This document shows, one piece after another, positions 17,491-25,593 of a DNA stretch of 64,000 nt; position 1 is the stretch's first letter; every line of letters starts with the position of its first letter. The notes below the pieces were generated by a model that worked only from the letters and a program-made list of their open reading frames with translations, was not told the DNA's origin and searched no databases. The position numbers and the translations under genes were made by a program. Source of the stretch: CAWGCA01 sp963820955 (GTDB lineage: Bacteria > Pseudomonadota > Gammaproteobacteria > Chromatiales > Chromatiaceae); assembly GCA_963820955.1 (NCBI GenBank), contig CAWGCA010000039.1:18563-82562 (forward strand), read 5' to 3'.

Positions 17491-17655
17491 TTGACAGACC
17501 CCCTGTACCGCCGCCAATATAATACCTCAGCGGCGCCTGTTGTTAAGCTTGGAGTTCAGCTTCTAGTATACAGTAACTCACTGGATCCCGGCTTTCGCCA
17601 GGATGACGGATTACGAATAGTTCAGGTTGATCCCTAGGGGAGTTCCGGCCACACT

Positions 17656-18366
17656 ATGCCAGTCGCACTGAAAGACGCTTATCTCTTCTCAAATCTGGAT
17701 GAAGAACAGCTGATCCGGGTCCAGGCCATGGCCCAGGAGACCCTTTTGGAAGACGGTCAGACCCTGTTCCACGCCGGTGACGAGGCCAAACGTTTCTTCC
17801 TGGTGACGGATGGCAAAATGAAGCTTTCCCGATTGGCGTTGAACGGTAACGAGAAGGTGATTGAGGTTATTTCCTCCGGTTTTACCTTCGCAGAAGCGCT
17901 GATGTTCGCAGATAGACCCCGTTATCCGGTCCGCGCCTCGGCAATCGGAAATACCCTGGTCATGGGTTTCGACAGTGAGGCGTTCAAGGCGTTGTTGCGG
18001 GAGTCTGTGGATACCTGCTTCCGCTTGATGGCCGATATGAGCCTGCGGCTGCGGCACTTGATCAAGGAGATCGATGACCTGACACTGCAGACGGCCACTG
18101 GCCGGGTGGCTGGTTTTCTGTTCGGTGAATATGTCTACAAAGGGGAGACTCGGGGGGTGTTCGAGCTGGATATGCCGAAAGGTGTGCTGGCCTCCCGTCT
18201 GTCAGTAAAACCCGAAACCTTTTCCCGTATCCTGCACAATTTTATCGATCAGGGACTGGTGATGGTGCAGGGGGCACGTGTCGAAATCCTGGATGCGGAG
18301 GGATTACGCGAACACGCGGAGTCGGCTGGAATCTGTGGACAGACCGTCAGTCCCAAGGGTGAGTGA
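17656..18366 (+). CDS. Crp/Fnr-family transcription regulator
   Basis: The 236-residue protein has an N-terminal cyclic-nucleotide-binding-like jelly roll (residues ~10-125, with DGQTLFHAGDEAKRFFLVTD), a long dimer helix and a C-terminal winged helix (residues ~150-220: GRVAGFLFGEYV, then LASRLSVKPETFSRILHNF). The N-terminal cysteine cluster of FNR is missing, so it is not an oxygen-sensing iron-sulfur regulator; it resembles the DNR/CRP-like branch. The effector is unknown. It stands ahead of the nuclease-like gene and the amyloid operon, both on the same strand, but no direct regulatory link is visible. Confidence 0.88.
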   Translation: MPVALKDAYLFSNLDEEQLIRVQAMAQETLLEDGQTLFHAGDEAKRFFLVTDGKMKLSRLALNGNEKVIEVISSGFTFAEALMFADRPRYPVRASAIGNTLVMGFDSEAFKALLRESVDTCFRLMADMSLRLRHLIKEIDDLTLQTATGRVAGFLFGEYVYKGETRGVFELDMPKGVLASRLSVKPETFSRILHNFIDQGLVMVQGARVEILDAEGLREHAESAGICGQTVSPKGE

Positions 18367-18418
18367 TCGCCGTTCCTCCTGGCTGGAAACACCACTTAGA
18401 GCTTTGCAGGTAAATGCC

Positions 18419-18916
18419 ATGTTGAAAACGCATTCTCGCTTGAGGCTGATAATCTGTCTGATCGTCGGGTTAGGATGGTTGTTGCCAGCAGCAGCCCAGG
18501 GCCAGGAGCTGCACGGCTACGCCTTGATAAATGACGATGCAAGCCTTCAGGTCAGTGGGCGAACAGTGCATCTCTACGGCATCCACATCCCGGACACAGG
18601 GCGAAAATGCCGCTCCAACATCCGCCCGGTGCGATGTGCCTCCCGCGCCGCCCTGGCGTTGGATTTCAAGATACAGGGCTTCGTGCGCTGTTTCGTACAG
18701 GAAAAAAATCGCGACCGCAGCGTGAACGCCATTTGTTACCTGGGACGATCGACGTTTAGCGATGGGCTGGATCTTGCGACTTATCTTATTGAGCATGGTT
18801 GGGCCCTGGCCCTGCCGGATGGCCCGTTCGAATACCATGCATCGGAGAGAATCGCCCGTCACAACAATCGGGGCGTCTGGGGTTTTTCCGTCGATTCCAT
18901 TCAGAAAAGGCGCTGA
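18419..18916 (+). CDS. Secreted staphylococcal-nuclease-like protein
   Basis: The start at 18419 gives a 165-residue protein with a clear signal peptide (LIICLIVGLGWLLPAAAQGQ). Longer starts would bury it. The mature part follows the SNase-like OB fold: LINDDASLQVSGRTVHLYGI, the IPDTGRKC segment where substrates' active-site loop lies, and the helix DLATYLIEHGWAL. The usual catalytic Arg/Glu positions cannot be assigned with certainty, so it could be a periplasmic nuclease or a non-catalytic SNase-fold protein. It follows the Crp/Fnr gene by 53 bases. Confidence 0.75.
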   Translation: MLKTHSRLRLIICLIVGLGWLLPAAAQGQELHGYALINDDASLQVSGRTVHLYGIHIPDTGRKCRSNIRPVRCASRAALALDFKIQGFVRCFVQEKNRDRSVNAICYLGRSTFSDGLDLATYLIEHGWALALPDGPFEYHASERIARHNNRGVWGFSVDSIQKRR

Positions 18917-19294
18917 TTTTGGGATGGGTTGCTGCTTGTGACTCTCGGGACGATGATTTCTTTTGTTACATTTCATGAGAAGGGAATAGGGGGTGAACCT
19001 TAATAAAGTTCGTTTTTTCCTCCCGGCCCTGTTTTTTATATTCTGTTCCGCCTTCCTAGCTGGAAAATCCTTTTGTTGCGGACACAGAAATGGGTCGATC
19101 AACGATGGCGTACCTGTGTACCCAGCCCCATCCTGTAGCGTTAAGTAAAGACCGGAAGGTACTAGCCGCGCTCGAAACGATAGGCCCCCAGGGGAGTAAA
19201 GGCTGAGGGAAATCCCGTATTCCAAACTGTCAATAAATTTTACAAGTGATTTTTTCGGGATTTTTATTTTTTATATAAAACATACAGTTATCAT
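18917..19294. other. Intergenic region before the amyloid operon
   Basis: No gene is seen in either strand. The stretch 19130-19220 is rich in short self-complementary pieces (for example GCCCCCAGGGG and GGGAAATCCC) and could be structured RNA, but I could not match it to a known riboswitch class. The sequence becomes strongly AT-rich from 19225 on, consistent with a promoter region. Confidence 0.4.
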
Positions 19295-19313
19295 TTCGGC
19301 ATATTATTTGCAT
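19295..19313 (+). promoter_or_regulatory. Candidate sigma-54 promoter of the fap operon
   Basis: The sequence TTCGGCATATTATTTGCAT has the invariant GG at 19298-19299 and GC at 19310-19311 with exactly ten bases between them, and retains most of the GGCAC-N5-TTGC consensus. It lies in an AT-rich region about 185 bases before the first fap start codon. This is a consensus match only. Confidence 0.45.
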
Positions 19314-19334
19314 TCTTAGCGCTTTAAGTGAGTT

Positions 19335-19393
19335 CCCGCAGTAAGCGGGCCTTACTTAACATTAGATGTTTCTGCGATTCCTATCGCACATCT
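19335..19393 (+). promoter_or_regulatory. Two hairpins in the leader of the amyloid mRNA
   Basis: CCCGC/GCGGG pair at 19335-19349 around an AGTAA loop. AGATGT (19364-19369) and ACATCT (19388-19393) pair around an inner GCGA/TCGC stem. Both lie between the sigma-54-like promoter and the start codon, without a U-run, so they look like leader structures rather than a terminator. The remaining leader to 19495 ends with a good ribosome-binding site (AGGGAGAG). Confidence 0.35.
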
Positions 19394-19495
19394 AGTATGG
19401 GTGCTACGGATGGTATCGCCTTATTGCTTATGAAAATTAAGTGTGCCGGAACGTACGCACCAAACCTAATAAAGTAAACAGGGAGAGATTCGTTC

Positions 19496-20863
19496 ATGAA
19501 AACCCACAAATTAACCATTATCTCGGCGAGCATTGCACTGATCCTTGGCTTGACTGTTGGGGGCGCTTTCGCAAACCCCACTAATACAGCCTCTGAAGTA
19601 GTCGATTCACAATCGGCTTCGGTTACTGCCGATTCCACGGGAGATGGCTCAGCAGCCGCAAGTGAAGGTTCGACTTCAACTTCCGACAACTCGGATAATT
19701 CAACCAATACAGACAATTCCAATAACTCCGACAACTCCGACAACTCGGATGCTTCGAATAACTCCGACAACTCTGACAACTCAGCGACGGATAATTCGAA
19801 CAACTCCGACAACTCCGACAACTCGGATGCTTCGAATAATTCCGATAACTCTGACAACTCGGATGCGTCGAACAATTCCGATAACTCCGACAACTCAGCA
19901 ACGGATAATTCAATCGATACGGCTGATTCCAACAACGACAACTCAGCGACCGACAATTCTGACAACTCGGATGCGTCGAACAATTCCGATAACTCTGACA
20001 ACTCGGATGCGTCGAACAACTCTGACAACTCCGACAACTCGGCGACGGATAACTCAGTCGATACGGCTGATTCCAACAACGACAACTCGGCGACGGATAA
20101 CTCAGTCGATACGGCTGATTCCAACAACGACAACTCGGCGACGGATAACTCAGTCGATACGGCTGATTCCAACAACACGGATAATTCCATCAATACAGCC
20201 GATTCCAACAACACCGACGACAACTCGGCGACGGATAACTCGGTCAATACAGCCGATTCCAACAACACCGACGACAACTCGGCAACGGATAACTCGGTCG
20301 ATACGGCCGATTCCAACAACGACAACTCGGCGACGGATAATTCGGTCGATACGGCTGATTCCAACAACACGGATAATTCGATCAATACAGCCGATTCCAA
20401 CAACACCGACGACAACTCGGATAATTCGACCAACACGGCTGATTCCAATAACACCGCTGACTCCAACAACGACAATTCGGTGACGGATAATTCGATCAAT
20501 ACAGCCGATTCCAACAACACCGACGACAACTCGGATAATTCCGACAACTCGGATAATTCTGACAATTCCGATAACTCGATGGTGGACAATTCGAATCAAG
20601 GTAATACCACTGATTCGTACAACGACAACTCCGATAACTCCATCGGTTCAATAGCTGAAAATTACGCGACACTGAGCGGTGAAGTGACTGGCAACACCGT
20701 TGACTTTGGCGATGGTGATTACAATTACGATACCTCGAATATCGTCGACAATGGCGCATTTGCCGGTGCCTCTGGACTCAACCAGAATGTCCAGAACAAC
20801 GGAGCCAACAGCCTGGTGCAGCAGCAGGTTAATTTCCAGGGTAATCTCAACGTAAACCAATAA
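19496..20863 (+). CDS. Asp/Asn/Ser-repeat secreted protein, probable Fap amyloid subunit
   Basis: The 455-residue protein has a signal peptide (residues 1-26, ending GGAFA), then about 300 residues (63-370) made almost only of Asp, Asn, Ser, Thr and Ala in short repeats such as DNSDNSDASNNS and ATDNSVDTADSNN. The final 65 residues are different: NIVDNGAFAGASGLNQNVQN then NGANSLVQQQVNFQGN, an Asn/Gln/Gly motif shared with the next gene and typical of Fap amyloid proteins. With FapD-, FapE- and FapF-like genes downstream, it is probably the exported fibre subunit (FapC/FapB role), with the acidic repeat as a spacer. The role is inferred from operon position and the C-terminal motif. Confidence 0.75.
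   Translation: MKTHKLTIISASIALILGLTVGGAFANPTNTASEVVDSQSASVTADSTGDGSAAASEGSTSTSDNSDNSTNTDNSNNSDNSDNSDASNNSDNSDNSATDNSNNSDNSDNSDASNNSDNSDNSDASNNSDNSDNSATDNSIDTADSNNDNSATDNSDNSDASNNSDNSDNSDASNNSDNSDNSATDNSVDTADSNNDNSATDNSVDTADSNNDNSATDNSVDTADSNNTDNSINTADSNNTDDNSATDNSVNTADSNNTDDNSATDNSVDTADSNNDNSATDNSVDTADSNNTDNSINTADSNNTDDNSDNSTNTADSNNTADSNNDNSVTDNSINTADSNNTDDNSDNSDNSDNSDNSDNSMVDNSNQGNTTDSYNDNSDNSIGSIAENYATLSGEVTGNTVDFGDGDYNYDTSNIVDNGAFAGASGLNQNVQNNGANSLVQQQVNFQGNLNVNQ
19684..20600. repeat. Tandem repeat array inside the amyloid gene
   Basis: Short in-frame repeats fill the central part of the gene. The clearest unit is 48 bp, repeated head to tail at 20041, 20089 and 20137. A 36-bp unit encoding DNSDNSDASNNS dominates 19720-20030. 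All units keep the reading frame. Copy-number change by slippage or recombination is therefore likely without loss of the protein, and assembly collapse is possible. Confidence 0.9.
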
Positions 20864-20947
20864 TAACGTTGTGAAAGATGCCGGCGGGTGAGCAGCATTC
20901 ACCCGTCGGTATCCCTTGAAATTATGCTGTACAGGGAGGAGGAACAG

Positions 20948-21313
20948 ATGAAACGATCTGTTTACTGGGGTTTGGTGACGTGCGCGCTGGTTATACCCAT
21001 GCAGCTCCAGGCTGACCAACCTGGTACATCACTACCCGAAGATTTTTTAGAAGCGATTGCGGTCAGTGACGGTGAACTGGATGCCTATAGAGGCGAAGGT
21101 ATTGACGTCCAGGCCATAAATAAAGCCGAGCTGGACGCTACCCTCGATGGGAACACGGCGATTAACAGTGTTACCGGGTCTAACCTCATTAGTAACGGTG
21201 CTTTTGCCGATGCATCCGGCCTCAGTACTGCAATCCAGAATTCGGGTAACAATGTTTTAATTCAAAACTCCACCATAGTTAATGTGGTGATAGAAAGCTC
21301 TGCTGTCCAATGA
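20948..21313 (+). CDS. Small FapA/FapB-like amyloid-operon protein
   Basis: ATG at 20948 follows a strong GGGAGGAGG site and gives a 121-residue protein with a signal peptide (VTCALVIPMQLQAD). Residues ~38-50 contain SDGELDAYRGEG, a motif echoed in the FapE-like protein. The C-terminal part (SNLISNGAFADASGLSTAIQ, NSGNNVLIQNSTIVN) repeats the Asn/Gln motif seen at the end of the preceding protein. This fits a minor amyloid or nucleator subunit of the Fap system. Its last bases overlap the next gene (ATGA at 21310-21313), so it is coupled to the C39 peptidase. Which Fap letter it corresponds to cannot be settled from sequence alone. Confidence 0.7.
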   Translation: MKRSVYWGLVTCALVIPMQLQADQPGTSLPEDFLEAIAVSDGELDAYRGEGIDVQAINKAELDATLDGNTAINSVTGSNLISNGAFADASGLSTAIQNSGNNVLIQNSTIVNVVIESSAVQ

Positions 21314-22023
21314 AATTGCCGTATGCCATGCAAAGGAGGCTGGTTTGCAGTGTACTGGTATGCTTTGCCCTGGTGTCTGCGTTGCCCTTGGTGGCAGGTT
21401 CCATGGTGCTACCAGGCGGAGCTGGTATCTACACTGTTGACGTTACCAGTTTCAGAGAAGCAAAATTTAAAACGGTGTATGAGCAGAAGTATGATTACAG
21501 CTGTGGGTCGGCGGCGCTGGCGTCGCTGCTGACCTACCATTACGGCAATAAAGTTTCAGAACAATCCGTTTTCAAGACAATGTACGAGCAGGGAGACCAG
21601 GAGAAAATCCAGAAACAGGGGTTTTCCCTGCTCGATATGAAACACTATGCAGAAAGCCGGGGCTTCCGGGCAGATGGCTTTCGCATTGGCCTCGACAAGC
21701 TGTTGAAGGTGGGTGTTCCCGCAATCACCTTGATAAAAAACAAGGGTTATATGCATTTTGTGCTGATCAAGGGGGTGACCGATCAGGAAGTACTGGTGGG
21801 AGATCCGTCGTTAGGGGTAAAAGTCATACCCAGAAGCCAGTTCGAGTCAATGTGGGAAGGTCATATCCTTTTTATAATCCATAACAATCTCGATACGGCA
21901 CGTGAGCATTTCAATGCCGAGCCAGAATGGAAGCTGAGTGCAAGGGCACCTATGGATATGTCTTTGTATCGGGAGTATCTGGCGGACTTTAACCTGATGC
22001 TTCCTGCGCGTTCTGATTTTTAG
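21310..22023 (+). CDS. fapD: FapD-like C39-family cysteine peptidase
   Basis: The 237-residue protein has a signal peptide (LVCSVLVCFALVSALPLVAG) and a C39 peptidase domain. The oxyanion Gln and nucleophile Cys are in YEQKYDYSCGSAALASLLTY near residues 55-75, the catalytic His is in GYMHFVLIKG near residue 150, and the Asp is in LVGDPSLGVK near residue 163. Family C39 enzymes cut after double-glycine leaders in bacteriocin exporters; the stand-alone FapD version is required for normal Fap fibre secretion in Pseudomonas. Its place between the small subunit and FapE/FapF genes matches that operon. Confidence 0.87.
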   Translation: MKLPYAMQRRLVCSVLVCFALVSALPLVAGSMVLPGGAGIYTVDVTSFREAKFKTVYEQKYDYSCGSAALASLLTYHYGNKVSEQSVFKTMYEQGDQEKIQKQGFSLLDMKHYAESRGFRADGFRIGLDKLLKVGVPAITLIKNKGYMHFVLIKGVTDQEVLVGDPSLGVKVIPRSQFESMWEGHILFIIHNNLDTAREHFNAEPEWKLSARAPMDMSLYREYLADFNLMLPARSDF

Positions 22024-22047
22024 ATCGCGTGTGCAACAAGGAATGTC

Positions 22048-22596
22048 ATGATGCGTGTACATAAAACAGGATTCACATCCGGCCGCCAGCGCGTTGCGCA
22101 ATTTGCGCTTTCAATCATATTGGGACTGTTGTTGAGTCAGGCGGCTGCATGGAGCGGTGAATGGGCAGATGCAGACTTTCCTGCCTGGCAGGTTGTCGGC
22201 GATGAGGAACTGAATGCTGTGCGGGGCGGTTTTATGTTCAGTAACGGGGTGCAGGTGGATATAGGGATCAAGAAGGCTGCATTTATTAATGGTTTCGAAG
22301 AGTTCCGAAATAGCTTTAAACAGTTCCGAACATATGCCAACGTTTCGGAAAGAATGCGGAGCAGGATGTTCGGTGATGCGAATTCTGTGCTGCAGGTGGG
22401 GACGGGCAATGCGCTGAGTGCCATGGAAATAACGAGCGGCTCTACCTTCATACAGAATACACTGGACAATCAATTGCTCGGTAATTTTACTGTGGTGGAT
22501 GTACGTATAAGGAATCTGGATAGCGCGTTGCGGCAGCTACCCGTTTCGGCTTTCCCGGCCATCCGGGATTTTGCCATTCCCGGTCTTACCCGCTGA
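22048..22596 (+). CDS. FapE-like exported protein
   Basis: The 182-residue product begins with a signal peptide (FALSIILGLLLSQAAAWSGE) and continues with WQVVGDEELNAVRGGFMFSN, whose EELNAVRGG resembles a double-glycine processing motif. The C-terminal part has TSGSTFIQNTLDNQLLGNFT, related to the Asn/Gln motif of the other operon proteins. Position after fapD and before fapF fits FapE, a secreted minor component of the fibres. Start ATG at 22048 is 24 bases after the FapD stop, preceded by AAGGAATG. Assignment rests mainly on operon order. Confidence 0.7.
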   Translation: MMRVHKTGFTSGRQRVAQFALSIILGLLLSQAAAWSGEWADADFPAWQVVGDEELNAVRGGFMFSNGVQVDIGIKKAAFINGFEEFRNSFKQFRTYANVSERMRSRMFGDANSVLQVGTGNALSAMEITSGSTFIQNTLDNQLLGNFTVVDVRIRNLDSALRQLPVSAFPAIRDFAIPGLTR

Positions 22597-22982
22597 GCAT
22601 ACTGCAATCTCCGGCATGGGCAAGATGGAAGAACGCGCCACGGCAAGCGGCCGGAAGATGAGTGCCGCAGCGATGTTTGAGCTTGCCCATACTGACGAGG
22701 GCTGCTTTCTTTTAAATAAGGGCAGCTCGAAAAATTAGAGATGCCCGCGTGGTGCAGGGACACACCAATATTCTCGAGTGCGTAGCGCATGACAATGAAG
22801 GCGATCGGCAATCGTGCTTTTCGATCGCCGTATCGAATAATTCAACCAAAGGGATGTTTGAAGTATCGATAACATAAAAGGGGCAGGTCATTTTTCCAGC
22901 AAGTTGAGATTTCCAACAAGCTGGATTGATCCGTTTATGTCCAAAAATCAGGGACAAAATATCCTCTCCGGACGGGTAGAAA
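22597..22982. other. Gap between fapE- and fapF-like genes
   Basis: No convincing gene or regulatory signal is visible in these 386 bases. The gap is long for an operon, so fapF may have its own promoter. A few short open frames on the minus strand lack ribosome-binding sites and any recognisable motif. Confidence 0.4.
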
Positions 22983-24317
22983 ATGGTACAGACTAAAAAG
23001 GTGTTGTGGCGGGCAAAAAACCTGTTTTGTTTCACGCTAGGTTTGCTGCTCGCTCTTCAGGTTGCGCCGACTGCTGCACAGTCTGATGAGTTGGAAGAGC
23101 TCAGACGGATGCTGGCCGAGCAGAAAAAGATGCTGGAGCAACAAAGGCAGCAAATGGAGCAGCGAAGCCGGCAGATGAAGGAGCTTGAACAGCGGCTGGA
23201 GCGCCTTACCGGCAAGGAGGTCGGAGCAAAACCAGCGGCAACGGTTAAAAAAGAACCAGTGCCTTCGAGGCAGGAACAGAAGGTTGCTTCACCCAAAACG
23301 GAACAGCCAAAACAGAAATCGGCGCAGACACAACAGGTGGGCAAGCCGCCGACAGACAACAGGCGGAAGGTGGAGGCGGTGGAGGCCATCGCGAGTATCA
23401 GCGACGAGGTCCGGGGCGTGCTCACGCCGAGGGGAAAACTGGTGCTGGATCCATCGCTCAAGTATGCGCATAGTTCCAACAACCGGGTGTTTGTCGAAGG
23501 CTTCGGGCCGCTCGTGCTTCCGAGTCTGTTCCTGGGGTTGCTTGATATTCGTGAGGTGGATCGGGACTTGTGGATTGCTTCCCTTGCAGCGCGCTACGGC
23601 ATAACGAGCCGCATGCAGTTCGAGGTCAAGGTGCCATACGTTTGGCGCGAGGACAGTATACGCTCGCGGCCATTTGTGACTAACCTGTTCGGTGACAAGG
23701 TTTACGAGGTAGACGGTTCCGGTCTGGGTGATGTCGAGTTCGCTTTGGACTATCAGTTAAACCGGGGGCTGAATGGCTGGCCCTTCTTTATCGGCGGCGT
23801 CAGGGTTTCGGCGCCTACTGGCACGGATCCGTTCGAGGTCGAGACCGTTGATTTCACGGACGCCAATGGCGACACGATAGAGCGTTTCCCCACTGAATTG
23901 GCGACGGGGTCGGGATTCTGGAGTATACAGCCAAGCCTCACTTTCCTCTTTCCAACGGATCCGGCGGTGTTTTTTGGTACCCTGAGCTACACCTGGAGTA
24001 TCGAGGATGACTTTGGCAATGATGTTGGGGAAATCGATCCGGGAGATACTATCGGTTTGAGCGGTGGGATGGGATTCGGCATCAATGAGCGTTCGTCGTT
24101 CAGTCTCGGCTTCTCCTACAAGCACGTGGACGAAACCACTCAGAACGGCAACAATCTGAAGGGTTCCGATCTTGATATCGGCGAGGTCTCCTTGGGATAT
24201 TCTTATCGGCTGAGCCGCAATACAAATTTGAATCTATCCGTAGGTGTCGGCGCCACGGAGGATGCACAGGATTTTCAATTGACAGTGCGCTTACCCACCA
24301 CATTCGGGCTATTCTAG
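22983..24317 (+). CDS. fapF: FapF-like outer-membrane amyloid secretion pore
   Basis: The 444-residue protein has a signal peptide (FTLGLLLALQVAPTAAQS), a coiled coil at residues ~35-75 rich in Glu/Gln/Arg/Leu, and a Lys/Gln/Pro-rich linker. A beta-barrel then begins with GVLTPRGKLVLDPSLKYAHS near residue 143 and ends in an aromatic residue (TFGLF), the usual outer-membrane barrel signature. This is the layout of FapF, a trimeric 12-stranded barrel with an N-terminal gating plug and trimeric coiled coil in the periplasm. It would export the amyloid subunits encoded upstream. Confidence 0.87.
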   Translation: MVQTKKVLWRAKNLFCFTLGLLLALQVAPTAAQSDELEELRRMLAEQKKMLEQQRQQMEQRSRQMKELEQRLERLTGKEVGAKPAATVKKEPVPSRQEQKVASPKTEQPKQKSAQTQQVGKPPTDNRRKVEAVEAIASISDEVRGVLTPRGKLVLDPSLKYAHSSNNRVFVEGFGPLVLPSLFLGLLDIREVDRDLWIASLAARYGITSRMQFEVKVPYVWREDSIRSRPFVTNLFGDKVYEVDGSGLGDVEFALDYQLNRGLNGWPFFIGGVRVSAPTGTDPFEVETVDFTDANGDTIERFPTELATGSGFWSIQPSLTFLFPTDPAVFFGTLSYTWSIEDDFGNDVGEIDPGDTIGLSGGMGFGINERSSFSLGFSYKHVDETTQNGNNLKGSDLDIGEVSLGYSYRLSRNTNLNLSVGVGATEDAQDFQLTVRLPTTFGLF

Positions 24318-24385
24318 TCGTACAGGCCTTATCGTCACCAGGCTGGATGAATTGATCGCAAGAGCTTGCTCAGCAGGAGAGCAGA

Positions 24386-24667
24386 ATGATGTTATTCAGG
24401 ATAGGTATGCTGGTTATTCTGGTGTCTGTATTGTCGGCGTGCAGTACCGCCCCGTCGGATGGGTCCGGTCAGAACCCCTTTGAGTATTGCAGTTCCCAGG
24501 GCATCAATGATGGCACCGAGGAATACAATAACTGTGTAGGCGAATATATCCATAAATACTGCACAGAGCAGGGCGCCGAATCGGGCACAGAGGAATACCG
24601 GAAGTGTGGTTCAAGTTTGCGCGAAGCCACTTTTCTCCGTGATCAGATGCAGATCAGGGGGTATTGA
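24386..24667 (+). CDS. Small lipoprotein
   Basis: The 93-residue protein has a lipoprotein signal peptide with lipobox LSAC (VSVLSACSTAPS), so Cys19 or so would be lipidated. The mature part contains two similar segments, FEYCSSQGINDGTEEYNNCV and YCTEQGAESGTEEYRKCG, each with two cysteines, suggesting an internal duplication stabilised by disulfides. It follows fapF by 68 bases and could be co-transcribed, but its role is unknown. Confidence 0.75.
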   Translation: MMLFRIGMLVILVSVLSACSTAPSDGSGQNPFEYCSSQGINDGTEEYNNCVGEYIHKYCTEQGAESGTEEYRKCGSSLREATFLRDQMQIRGY

Positions 24668-24737
24668 ATTACGCCTAGAGGGGCAGCTGGCTGTTCTGTC
24701 TACTGAAAATGCATTAACAGGCCAAAGGGAACAGAGA

Positions 24738-25013
24738 TTAAAAATATAAGAGAAAGCGGCATTTCTTTTTGATTTTTTCGATCAGCTTCCGATACCCCTC
24801 GACCAGCCGTTTGGGCCGTTTCCTGTGTTTTCGGGTGATCTTTTGAAACTTCTTCTCGTAAGACTTGGCTTTTATTTTTTTATTTCCGTCTGAAGGGCAT
24901 GTTACCTGTTCCTTCAGTCTCTTCTGGCGGAGTGCCTCGATCAGTTCCCGGTCGCGCTTGGCAAAGTAGATATCCTCTTCGGCCATACCCTTGAGTTTCA
25001 GTTTTTCCATCAA
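24738..25013 (-). CDS. Small basic conserved protein of unknown function
   Basis: The 91-residue product is very rich in Lys and Arg, beginning MMEKLKLKGMAEEDIYFAKR followed by ELIEALRQKRLKE. The AEEDIYFAKRDRELIEAL part recalls short conserved proteobacterial proteins without known function. It lies 55 bases after the SprT-like gene on the same strand and is probably co-transcribed with it. The C-terminal half (KKFQKITRKHRKRPKRL) could bind nucleic acid. No domain is recognised. Confidence 0.6.
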   Translation of the reverse strand: MMEKLKLKGMAEEDIYFAKRDRELIEALRQKRLKEQVTCPSDGNKKIKAKSYEKKFQKITRKHRKRPKRLVEGYRKLIEKIKKKCRFLLYF

Positions 25014-25068
25014 CGGGTGGAGATCTTATCGGTCGAAGTCTGTCCCGAGTACTGCATAGTCCCTTGCT

Positions 25069-25593
25069 CTATGCCCGCCGGCGGGAGGCGGTGGAGTTGA
25101 ACCTGACCGGTTGACCGCAACTTCGGCAACAATAGATCTGTCCCGTTCGTATCCGATTATGGCGGATACTGGTGAGCGTGTGTTCTGAACAGTCGCATCG
25201 ATAGTTGAACAGCCGCAGTCGCCGGGCCATCGCGCGGCTGGTGTCATACTGGTGGCAGCGTCTTCCTTCGGCACCGAAAAAATGCATCACGCTTTTCCAC
25301 TCCATACCATGAGGGCTGATCAGGGGACCAAAGAGTGCTCGGGCCACCACGTGGGCTACTTCGTGCGGCACCGTCTGGGCCAGGAAGGTTTCACGGTTTT
25401 CGCAAAGCAAAAGGCTATTGTATCGGATGATCGGTTTACCCGCCTCAGGGAAACGAACCACACCGGCGGACTTTCCCCGCAGGTTGAATTCTATTTCCAC
25501 TTCCGGCAGCGCTATCCCGTAGTGGCGCCTGGCCTGATTGAACAGTTTCTGGGTTTTGGATCTGGCCAGACTAAAAATAGCTTTGTCACTCAT
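25069..25593 (-). CDS. SprT-family zinc metalloprotease-like protein
   Basis: The 174-residue protein carries the metalloprotease motif HExxH as HEVAHV near residue 77, a third-ligand region (HGMEWKSVMHFFG) and a C-terminal zinc ribbon with cysteine pairs (YRCDCSEH...YCCRSCGQ). This is the layout of SprT, the bacterial relatives of Spartan proteases. Relatives act on DNA-protein crosslinks in eukaryotes; the bacterial role is less clear. Active-site residues are intact. It is transcribed toward the small basic gene. Confidence 0.87.
   Translation of the reverse strand: MSDKAIFSLARSKTQKLFNQARRHYGIALPEVEIEFNLRGKSAGVVRFPEAGKPIIRYNSLLLCENRETFLAQTVPHEVAHVVARALFGPLISPHGMEWKSVMHFFGAEGRRCHQYDTSRAMARRLRLFNYRCDCSEHTLTSIRHNRIRTGQIYCCRSCGQPVRFNSTASRRRA

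Noticed and set aside
19130..19220. Possible c-di-GMP riboswitch upstream of the amyloid operon
   Set aside because: Short stems exist, but the conserved GEMM core elements are not recognisable, and the region lies before the candidate promoter.
19381..20589. A 402-codon open frame on the minus strand made of ELSELSELS-type repeats
   Set aside because: It is the antisense of the Asp/Asn/Ser repeat gene; the repeat period keeps other frames open. It has no ribosome-binding site, and the plus-strand frame has a signal peptide and operon context.
19684..20600. Short regular repeats that could be mistaken for a CRISPR array
   Set aside because: The units are contiguous, coding and without unique spacers of constant length; they are protein-coding tandem repeats.
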